DNA of 5,153 nt, from positions 1 through 5,153 of the forward strand of contig CASBQM010000295.1 of assembly GCA_949127645.1 (NCBI GenBank). Direction: 5' to 3'. Within the stretch, counting starts at the first letter, position 1. Every line of letters begins with the position of its first letter. Shown piece after piece: positions 1 to 4,465 of this stretch. Source of the stretch: Synechococcales cyanobacterium PMM_0036. Lineage in GTDB: Bacteria; Cyanobacteriota; Cyanobacteriia; Elainellales; Elainellaceae. The notes beneath the pieces were generated by a model. The model ran no database searches. It had not been told where the DNA came from and worked only from the letters and a program-made list of their open reading frames with translations. The translations under genes and the position numbers were made by a program.

Positions 1-13
1 CCTTTAGCGATCT

Positions 14-1351
14 ATGGCGTCTCCCTTAGACGACCGCTCCTATTTTCGTCTCTCTGACCCCGTGCAGCGACGCATTTTATCCCAATTTCAGGGAGACTGG
101 GTCGATCGCCTCAATGGCGAACAAATGTTTATGCTGATTGACGGCATATTGCCCTTTGAAGCTTGCCTCTACTATCAGGTACTGCCTCTGTTTCTAGAGG
201 GAAACCGTCTGAACTTGGGCATGGTTAGCCCTGAAGATATTCCAGCTTGCGAGTATGTTCGCCGCATCATCTCTTATCTCAATTACTCACTGGTGCCGCG
301 TCAGATCTCATCAGAAGCGGTGCAGGTCGTGCTGACGGCGTATCTAAACCACATTGGCGAGAAGCAATCGCTTGAGAGCAAGCGCCAGATTTTTAGCTAC
401 GGTCATCATCGCTATTCTGATAGAGCCGCCAGTCAAGAAACAACTCAAAACGATCGCCAAACTCTGATCGTAGACAGCCCAGAGGATCTCAATCTATCTT
501 CACCTGCGACGTTTAATCAGGTGCCGCCGATCGCACCCCCTCAAGCGCTGCCTCAGCATCCTGATCTTGAAAGCACCTTATCAGATGCGCCCTTGCCAGA
601 TGCGCCCTCACCAGATGCGCCCTCACCAGAAACGAGCTGGGAAAAGCCGATTGCAAAAATAGAGACCGCAAAAATAGAAACTGCTTCATTACTGAAAGCA
701 CTGCCGCCGTTAGAAATTCAGGCTGATTATCTATCGGCTCCGGTCGAGACCTTGGCAAACTTGTCACCTAGAGCCATGCTGCGAGAGCTGCTAGGTCGCG
801 TGTTGGTGGGTGGTATTGGACGACTTTATTTTGAATCTCATCTGTATTATGGGCGAGTGATGTGGAGTCAAAATGGGGTGCTGCAATCTGTTTTAGAAAA
901 ACTGCCGCTCACGGTCTTTCGAGGTGTGCTAGATGAACTCAAGCAAATGGCAGGGCTATCTTCACGGTCTATAGAGCAGGCTAAACAAGTAGAAATTGAA
1001 TATTTATACGATCGCAATCGGGTCTTACTGCGGTTTCGGTTTATGAAGAGCGCCCATGGTGAAGAAGCCACCCTACAGGTTTTGCGCGGTGCAGCGCTGA
1101 AGTTTTATCAACAGCAGCAGGTCACGAAGCTTGAACGCGATGCTATGGGCATTGCCAGACAGCTTCAAAATAAGCTGAAGGAAATCCGCGATCGCGCTCA
1201 CTCGGAGCCTGGAATAGCCGGAGCTAGATTTGAGGTTTTACCTGCGTTGAGCCAGATTTTGCGAAGTCTAGAGGATGAGTTAGATGATCTGGGTGTGAAT
1301 GATCTGGATACCAATAATTTAGGCACGAGTGATTCAGGTGCGAACCACTAG
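14..1351 (+). CDS. GspE/PilB N-terminal-domain protein lacking the ATPase domain
   Basis: A 445-residue soluble protein with no membrane segment or signal peptide. Residues about 45-115 (around LPFEACLYYQVLPL, LEGNRLNLGMVSPED and the following helix) resemble the second half of a MshEN/T2SSE_N domain. Residues about 250-363 resemble the N2 domain that precedes the motor in GspE/PilB: GRLYFE matches the SDIHIE stretch, GRVMWSQNGVL matches the G-x-V-x-x-R-x-D-G-V-L stretch, and GEEATLQVLRG matches the GEKVVLRLL end. No Walker A (GxxGxGKS/T), Walker B or zinc-binding cysteines follow; instead there is a Gln-rich helix and an acidic tail. Residues about 120-248 form a Pro/Ala/Glu-rich linker with short tandem repeats. 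An in-frame TAG at 5-7 makes the ATG at 14 the first possible ATG; no clear Shine-Dalgarno is seen. A role in type IV pilus regulation or protein-protein contact is inference only. It appears unrelated to the downstream isi genes. Confidence 0.85.
   Translation: MASPLDDRSYFRLSDPVQRRILSQFQGDWVDRLNGEQMFMLIDGILPFEACLYYQVLPLFLEGNRLNLGMVSPEDIPACEYVRRIISYLNYSLVPRQISSEAVQVVLTAYLNHIGEKQSLESKRQIFSYGHHRYSDRAASQETTQNDRQTLIVDSPEDLNLSSPATFNQVPPIAPPQALPQHPDLESTLSDAPLPDAPSPDAPSPETSWEKPIAKIETAKIETASLLKALPPLEIQADYLSAPVETLANLSPRAMLRELLGRVLVGGIGRLYFESHLYYGRVMWSQNGVLQSVLEKLPLTVFRGVLDELKQMAGLSSRSIEQAKQVEIEYLYDRNRVLLRFRFMKSAHGEEATLQVLRGAALKFYQQQQVTKLERDAMGIARQLQNKLKEIRDRAHSEPGIAGARFEVLPALSQILRSLEDELDDLGVNDLDTNNLGTSDSGANH
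582..626 (+). repeat. Three tandem 15-bp units inside the GspE-like gene
   Basis: Units at 582-596, 597-611 and 612-626. The last two are identical (CAGATGCGCCCTCAC) and the first differs at two or three bases. They encode the linker repeat D-A-P-[LS]-P three times (residues 191-205). The unit length is a multiple of three, so copy-number change would keep the frame. Confidence 0.9.
653..682 (+). repeat. Two tandem 15-bp units encoding AKIET-AKIET
   Basis: GCAAAAATAGAGACC at 653-667 is followed directly by GCAAAAATAGAAACT at 668-682, two mismatches in 15. They encode AKIET twice (residues 214-223). This is a different sequence from the DAPSP units 26 bp upstream but has the same 15-bp period, so the linker seems prone to short duplications. 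Confidence 0.85.
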
Positions 1352-1442
1352 CATGAATAGATAATGATACTACCACAGGCTAAATTTCAATTTATCAGCG
1401 TCTAAAGCAACCTGTAAGTAACATAATTTAACATCATCTTGT

Positions 1443-1457
1443 TGCAAATATATCTCA
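1443..1457 (-). promoter_or_regulatory. Weaker Fur-box-like site, distal operator candidate
   Basis: Read on the minus strand the 15 bases are TGAGATATATTTGCA. By eye they match 10 of 14 defined positions of the 7-1-7 Fur consensus TGAGAATnATTCTCA. The site lies upstream of the inferred -35 and its centre (1450) is 48 bp from that of the better site (1498). It is the inverted partner of that site in a perfect 15-bp inverted repeat. Binding by Fur is inference. Confidence 0.4.
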
Positions 1458-1501
1458 TTAGCCATGCTAGGATTGCTTGCAAGTTCCTAATGAGATATAT
1501 T
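1447..1501. repeat. Perfect 15-bp inverted repeat in the isiA promoter
   Basis: Arms AATATATCTCATTAG (1447-1461) and CTAATGAGATATATT (1487-1501) are exact reverse complements separated by 25 bp. The spacer itself contains the palindrome CTTGCAAG (1476-1483) and the inferred -35 hexamer. No T-run follows, so it does not look like a terminator for the upstream gene. The position over the promoter suggests paired repressor binding, although a hairpin in read-through RNA is also possible. Confidence 0.9.
1473..1501 (+). promoter_or_regulatory. isiA promoter, -35 TTGCTT and -10 TATATT
   Basis: TTGCTT at 1473-1478 and TATATT at 1496-1501 are separated by 17 bp, the optimal sigma70 spacing. Transcription would start near 1508, giving a leader of about 200 nt. 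A leader of similar length is known for isiA in Synechocystis, which supports the placement. The -10 hexamer lies inside the best Fur-box match, as expected for a repressed promoter. The start site is inferred from sequence only. Confidence 0.6.
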
Positions 1502-1505
1502 CTCA
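1491..1505 (+). promoter_or_regulatory. Fur-box-like operator overlapping the isiA -10
   Basis: TGAGATATATTCTCA matches the 7-1-7 Fur consensus TGAGAATnATTCTCA at 12 of 14 defined positions by eye; the two differences are a swapped AT/TA in the left half. The outer TGAGA/TCTCA halves form a perfect dyad. Fur represses isi genes in iron-replete cyanobacteria, so a Fur site at this point fits the genes downstream. Occupancy here is inference. Confidence 0.6.
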
Positions 1506-1654
1506 ACTACAAATTTGTGCCAACGGCAGACTCTTCTTCGTTGAAGTGCTTTCAGAATAGCTAAGCTCTTTAGCAGTTCAGGTATTTTGCCAGGAGAAGC
1601 GTTAAGTGCTTCCAGTTATGGAGCTGAAAGCCTGATTTTGCCGCGACTAATCTT

Positions 1655-1685
1655 GTTTGCCCTCAGCAAACTTAGCAAAAGCTAA
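1655..1685 (+). promoter_or_regulatory. Two abutting hairpins just upstream of the isiA RBS
   Basis: Stem 1 is GTTTGC/GCAAAC with a 5-nt loop (1655-1671). Stem 2 is TTAGC/GCTAA with an AAAA loop (1672-1685) and begins at the very next base, so the two could stack coaxially. The second ends 7 nt before the Shine-Dalgarno. They could protect the 5' end of the abundant isiA mRNA or set ribosome access. Confidence 0.55.
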
Positions 1686-1692
1686 TCTCATT

Positions 1693-1698
1693 AAGGAG
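1693..1698 (+). promoter_or_regulatory. isiA ribosome binding site
   Basis: AAGGAG sits 10 nt before the ATG at 1709 and is a strong Shine-Dalgarno. An ATG at 1701 lies closer but is followed immediately by TAA, so 1709 is the real start. This is also supported by the typical IsiA N-terminus MQTY. Confidence 0.9.
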
Positions 1699-1708
1699 AA
1701 ATGTAAAT

Positions 1709-2737
1709 ATGCAGACCTATGACAACACCAACGTGAAATATGACTGGTGGGCAGGAAATGCTCGCTTCGCCAACCTGTCTGGATTATTTATTTCAGCCCA
1801 TGTGGCCCAGGCGGCTCTAATTACGTTTTGGGCAGGAGCTTTTACCCTGTTTGAAATTTCTCGGTTTAATCTTGCTCAACCCATGGGGGAACAGGGGCTA
1901 ATTCTTTTGCCTCATCTGGCAACTCTTGGCTGGGGTGTAGGAGATGGGGGTCAGATTGTCGATACCTATCCCTACTTTGTCGTTGGTGCGATTCACTTAA
2001 TTTCATCGGCTGTGCTAGGAGCAGGTGCATTATTCCACACATTTCGGGCACCAGAAAATCTCAAAACCGCAACGGGTCAAGCTAAAAAGTTTCACTTTGA
2101 CTGGGATAATTCCAAGCAGTTGGGGTTAATTCTTGGGCATCATCTGCTGTTTTTGGGGGCGGGTGTGCTGTTGCTGGTGGCTAAAGCTATGTATTGGGGA
2201 GGGCTTTATGATTCAACAACGCAGACAGTTCGCGTTATCACATCACCCACACTGAATCCAGCCGTGATTTATGGCTATCAGACTCACTTTGCAAGCGTTA
2301 GCAGTCTGGAAGATCTGGTCGGCGGACATATTTTTGTTGGGGTGATGCTAATGGTTGGTGGCATCTGGCATATCTTAGTGCCTCCATTAGATTGGGCGAA
2401 AAAGATATTGATCTTTTCGGGTGAAGCAATCCTATCCTATTCTCTGGGTGGAATTGCTCTAGCGGGGTTTGTAGCAGCTTACTTCTGCGCGGTGAACACG
2501 CTGGCATATCCACCGGAATTTTATGGAGCGCCTCTAGAAGTCAAGCTGGGAGTCGTGCCTTACTTTGCAGATACGGTAGATTTACCCTCAGGCACCCACA
2601 CGTCACGCTGCTGGCTGGCTAACGCTCATTTCTTTTTAGCGTTCTTCTTTTTGCAAGGACATCTCTGGCACGCACTACGGACGATCGGCTTTGACTTTAG
2701 ACGGGTTGAACGTGCCCTCAATTCTGTAGAGGTTTAG
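1709..2737 (+). CDS. isiA: Iron-stress-induced chlorophyll a-binding protein IsiA (CP43')
   Basis: A 342-residue thylakoid membrane antenna protein of the CP43/Pcb family, the usual IsiA length. Under iron starvation IsiA forms rings around photosystem I and dissipates excess excitation. Six hydrophobic helices are visible, at roughly residues 27-50, 86-111, 137-160, 203-225, 234-262 and 303-325. Many histidines lie in or beside them as likely chlorophyll ligands (H31, H69, H96, H110, H144, H145, H207, H221, H307, H318, H321). Only about 40 residues separate helices 5 and 6, so the large lumenal loop of true CP43 is absent. That identifies an IsiA/Pcb-type protein rather than PsbC. Cys260 in AYFCAVNT is present; this cysteine is reported to be important for IsiA energy quenching. 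The near-complete resemblance to remembered IsiA sequences, and flavodoxin next door, make the assignment firm. Expression is probably Fur-controlled through the upstream operators. Confidence 0.98.
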   Translation: MQTYDNTNVKYDWWAGNARFANLSGLFISAHVAQAALITFWAGAFTLFEISRFNLAQPMGEQGLILLPHLATLGWGVGDGGQIVDTYPYFVVGAIHLISSAVLGAGALFHTFRAPENLKTATGQAKKFHFDWDNSKQLGLILGHHLLFLGAGVLLLVAKAMYWGGLYDSTTQTVRVITSPTLNPAVIYGYQTHFASVSSLEDLVGGHIFVGVMLMVGGIWHILVPPLDWAKKILIFSGEAILSYSLGGIALAGFVAAYFCAVNTLAYPPEFYGAPLEVKLGVVPYFADTVDLPSGTHTSRCWLANAHFFLAFFFLQGHLWHALRTIGFDFRRVERALNSVEV

Positions 2738-2757
2738 TTCTTTTCCTCACGCTATGG

Positions 2758-2784
2758 GGAGTTCCATAGACTATCTGGAACTCC
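2758..2784 (+). terminator. Stem-loop between isiA and isiB, possible attenuator or 3'-end stabiliser
   Basis: GGAGTTCCA (2758-2766) and TGGAACTCC (2776-2784) form a perfect 9-bp stem with a 9-nt loop. It can be lengthened by G-U and G-C pairs at 2757/2785 and 2756/2786. It starts 21 nt after the isiA stop and is followed by pyrimidine-rich TCTTCCTTC rather than a clean U-run. Partial termination or protection of an isiA-only mRNA is therefore more likely than full termination. Abundant monocistronic isiA and scarcer isiAB transcripts are known in cyanobacteria and would fit. Confidence 0.6.
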
Positions 2785-2848
2785 TCTTCCTTCATTCACA
2801 ATTTGCTTCTGTTCGTAAACAAATAGAAAACGATCGAGAGATTAATTC

Positions 2849-2854
2849 AGGAGA
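2849..2854 (+). promoter_or_regulatory. isiB ribosome binding site that fixes the start
   Basis: AGGAGA lies 4 nt before the ATG at 2859. The same frame is open back to an ATG at 2754, but that would add 35 residues unlike any flavodoxin and translate across the intergenic hairpin. The site at 2849 therefore decides for 2859. Confidence 0.9.
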
Positions 2855-2858
2855 AAAT

Positions 2859-3371
2859 ATGGCAAAGATTGGTTTATTTTATGGAACTCAAACCGGAAAC
2901 ACCCAAACCGCCGCAGAGTTAATTCAAAAAGAATTGGGCGGATCTACTGTTGTGGACTTGCATGATGTATCGACTGTAGACACGAGTGATTTTGAAGGTT
3001 ATGAGTTTATCATTATCGGCTGCCCCACCTGGAACATTGGTGAACTACAAAGCGACTGGGAGGGGTTTTATGAAGAGCTAGAGGCGATCGCTTTCACAGA
3101 TAAAAAAGTGGCGTATTTTGGTACAGGCGATCAGGTAGGCTATGCTGACAACTTTCAAGATGCTATGGGGATTTTAGAAGAGAAGATTTCATCCCTGGGC
3201 AGTACAACGGTGGGCTACTGGTCTACTGATGGCTATGACTTTAATGAGTCGAAAGCAGTCAAAGACGGCAAGTTTGTAGGACTGGCGATCGATGAAGATA
3301 ACCAGTCAGAACTGACAGACAGCCGGATCAAATCTTGGGCAATACAACTCAAGCAAGAGTTCGGTTTGTAG
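2859..3371 (+). CDS. isiB: Flavodoxin IsiB (long-chain)
   Basis: A 170-residue soluble FMN protein that replaces ferredoxin as electron acceptor of photosystem I when iron is short. The N-terminus AKIGLFYGTQTGNTQT carries the FMN phosphate loop T-x-T-G-N-T (residues 10-15). The two aromatic residues that flank the flavin ring in cyanobacterial flavodoxins are present: Trp58 in PTWNIGEL and Tyr95 in GTGDQVGY. An extra stretch at about residues 120-139 (YWSTDGYDFNESKAVKDGKF) marks the long-chain class, and 170 residues is the usual length. The ATG at 2859 was chosen for its Shine-Dalgarno and the family N-terminus, rather than the in-frame ATG at 2754. The gene is 121 bp after isiA and 26 bp before the hydrolase. 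It is expected to be co-transcribed with isiA, with the intergenic hairpin lowering its dose. Confidence 0.98.
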   Translation: MAKIGLFYGTQTGNTQTAAELIQKELGGSTVVDLHDVSTVDTSDFEGYEFIIIGCPTWNIGELQSDWEGFYEELEAIAFTDKKVAYFGTGDQVGYADNFQDAMGILEEKISSLGSTTVGYWSTDGYDFNESKAVKDGKFVGLAIDEDNQSELTDSRIKSWAIQLKQEFGL

Positions 3372-3397
3372 GAAGTTGAAATAAAAGTGAGCCTTGA

Positions 3398-4156
3398 ATG
3401 TCTAAATTGCCAGAAGTTCTGCCAGATGTCCTTTGGTTAAGCGTCAGTCCAGCGTTACGTCAGTTCGATCGCCCTTTGTTACGCAGATTGTCGCAGTCGC
3501 ATACCGTAGCGCAATGGGAGTATTTCCAGACGTTAGATGAACCTAATTCATTTGATGCTGCTCTGGTTCTGCTCCATGACTACTTGAAGCATCAGCCTCA
3601 TCCGATCCACTTGATCGGGCACAGCACAAGCGGACTGCTGGGCTTGCTCTATGCTCGTCAGCATCCAGAGCGAGTAAAGTCCTTGACGTTGCTATCAGTT
3701 GGGGTTTATCCGGCAGTAGACTGGCAGGCTCACTACTATGCCCAAGCGCAATTTCTGAGTTGCAGCCGTCTCGTATTGCTTACCCAAATGGTCTACAACC
3801 TGTTGGGTCGTCAATCACGGGCAATAACTCAAGCCTGGGTCAGAGTTCTAGATCGAGACCTACTGACATCACTCTCGCCCCACACTCTGTTTCAGCGCAT
3901 GAGTATCCCACCGGGTCACGTTCCTGTCCCTCTGATGATCTGTGGTGGTTCGGATGACATTATTATTGATCCTACTTTGTTCCAGGGATGGCGAAATTGG
4001 GTGAAAGAGGGCGATCGCCTTTGGCTATGTCCTGGAGGTGAATACTTCTTTCACTGCAACCAGTCGGCGCTAACAGGCGATCAGATCTCTAGATTCTGGT
4101 CATCATTACAGACCCCAACTCATCCTGCTTCTTGTACATGGCTCTCTCCATTTTAG
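3398..4156 (+). CDS. isiC: IsiC-like alpha/beta hydrolase
   Basis: A 252-residue protein with alpha/beta-hydrolase features and no signal peptide or clear membrane helix. The nucleophile elbow is LIGHSTSG with Ser76 as the likely nucleophile; it reads G-H-S-T-S rather than the usual G-x-S-x-G. A strand ending in CGGSDD gives Asp186 (or Asp187) as the likely acid. Near the C-terminus, CPGGEYFFHC has Glu215 where many relatives have the catalytic His in GGH, while His219 four residues on could serve. An alpha/beta hydrolase called IsiC follows isiAB in several cyanobacteria, so the symbol rests on position plus fold; its substrate is not established to my knowledge. The ATG at 3398 is preceded in frame by TGA at 3395-3397, so no longer start is possible. 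The Shine-Dalgarno is weak, and coupling to isiB translation across 26 bp is plausible. Confidence 0.85.
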   Translation: MSKLPEVLPDVLWLSVSPALRQFDRPLLRRLSQSHTVAQWEYFQTLDEPNSFDAALVLLHDYLKHQPHPIHLIGHSTSGLLGLLYARQHPERVKSLTLLSVGVYPAVDWQAHYYAQAQFLSCSRLVLLTQMVYNLLGRQSRAITQAWVRVLDRDLLTSLSPHTLFQRMSIPPGHVPVPLMICGGSDDIIIDPTLFQGWRNWVKEGDRLWLCPGGEYFFHCNQSALTGDQISRFWSSLQTPTHPASCTWLSPF

Positions 4157-4166
4157 TCATTTGGTT

Positions 4167-4424
4167 ATGAATGAACCCTTACATTATTTATGTTCAGCTT
4201 GTCTCTATATTCTGTTGATGATGTTCATCATGGCGGTTTGTTTTGCGGTACAAGAGGGCATCACCCGATTGCGACGGCTCCATCAAATTCCCTGTAGCCG
4301 CTGTGCTTTCTTTACGGGAGACTATCGGCTGAAATGTACGGTGCATCCCTGTAGAGCATTGTCAGAAGAGGCAGTTAATTGTCTAGATTATGAGCCGAGA
4401 GTATCACCGATCGCCGTATCATAG
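4167..4424 (+). CDS. Small cysteine-rich single-span membrane protein, fourth gene of the isi cluster
   Basis: An 85-residue protein with one hydrophobic helix (about residues 8-28) followed by a basic stretch RLRR. By the positive-inside rule this places the C-terminal part in the cytosol. That part has C43-x-x-C46, C57, C62 and C72 in IPCSRCAFFTGDYRLKC and CLDYEP, a pattern suited to a bound metal (zinc or Fe-S) or redox disulfides. C9, C12 and C25 lie in the helix. I have an impression of similar small proteins in other cyanobacteria but cannot name a family or function. The ATG at 4167 is preferred over the in-frame TTG at 4161, although neither has a good Shine-Dalgarno. It begins 10 bp after the hydrolase stop on the same strand, implying co-transcription and perhaps translational coupling. 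If the cysteines held an Fe-S cluster it would be an odd cargo for an iron-starvation operon, and iron sensing or zinc binding would then be worth considering. Confidence 0.8.
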   Translation: MNEPLHYLCSACLYILLMMFIMAVCFAVQEGITRLRRLHQIPCSRCAFFTGDYRLKCTVHPCRALSEEAVNCLDYEPRVSPIAVS

Positions 4425-4436
4425 CCTGTCTATCTT

Positions 4437-4451
4437 CGGGTGAAACACCTG
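4437..4451. other. Short stem-loop between the convergent genes
   Basis: CGGGTG-AAA-CACCTG forms a 6-bp stem containing one G-U pair, in the 41-bp gap between the two converging stop codons. An A-run (4455-4460) lies beside it, but on the wrong side to act as the U-tract of an intrinsic terminator for either strand. A role in ending either transcript is uncertain. Confidence 0.3.
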
Positions 4452-4465
4452 CCTAAAAAACGAGG

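Larger units (their letters stand above)
1508..1708 (+). promoter_or_regulatory. Long structured isiA 5' leader
   Basis: About 200 nt lie between the inferred start and the isiA ATG. Visible small hairpins are GCTAA-loop-TTAGC (1560-1574), GAAGC-loop-GCTTC (1596-1612), GTTTGC-CCTCA-GCAAAC (1655-1671) and TTAGC-AAAA-GCTAA (1672-1685). Repeated words are AAGTGCTT (1544-1551, 1604-1611), ATTTTGCC (1584-1591, 1635-1642) and a third TTTGCC at 1656-1661. No known riboswitch class is recognised. The length suggests post-transcriptional control, but the stems are short and their function is unproven. Confidence 0.5.

Noticed and set aside
513..767. Minus-strand reading frame with Arg-Ala-His-Leu repeats.
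   Set aside because: It is the antisense reading of the DAPSP repeat linker of the GspE-like gene and has no independent coding evidence.
1447..1501. The promoter inverted repeat as an intrinsic terminator of the upstream gene.
   Set aside because: The stem is AT-rich, the loop is 25 nt, no U-run follows, and it coincides with a promoter and Fur-like sites.
1701..1706. ATG at 1701 as the isiA start.
   Set aside because: It is followed immediately by TAA and is too close to the Shine-Dalgarno.
2050..2420. An IsrR-type antisense RNA opposite the middle of isiA, as known in Synechocystis.
   Set aside because: I looked for a minus-strand -10/-35 pair and found none convincing; a TCTAAT at 2391-2386 lacks a matching -35. 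It may exist but the sequence alone does not show it.
2803..2829. A separate isiB promoter (TTGCTT at 2803, TAGAAA at 2824).
   Set aside because: The spacing is 15 bp and the -10 is poor; operon transcription explains isiB adequately.
2754..2858. A 35-residue N-terminal extension of flavodoxin from the ATG at 2754.
   Set aside because: It has no Shine-Dalgarno, crosses the intergenic hairpin and is unlike flavodoxin N-termini; the ATG at 2859 has AGGAGA and the standard MAKIGLFYGTQTGNT start.
4437..4460. The hairpin plus A-run as a bidirectional terminator for the convergent genes.
   Set aside because: On both strands the A/T-run is on the wrong side of the hairpin, so only a weak stem-loop can be claimed.
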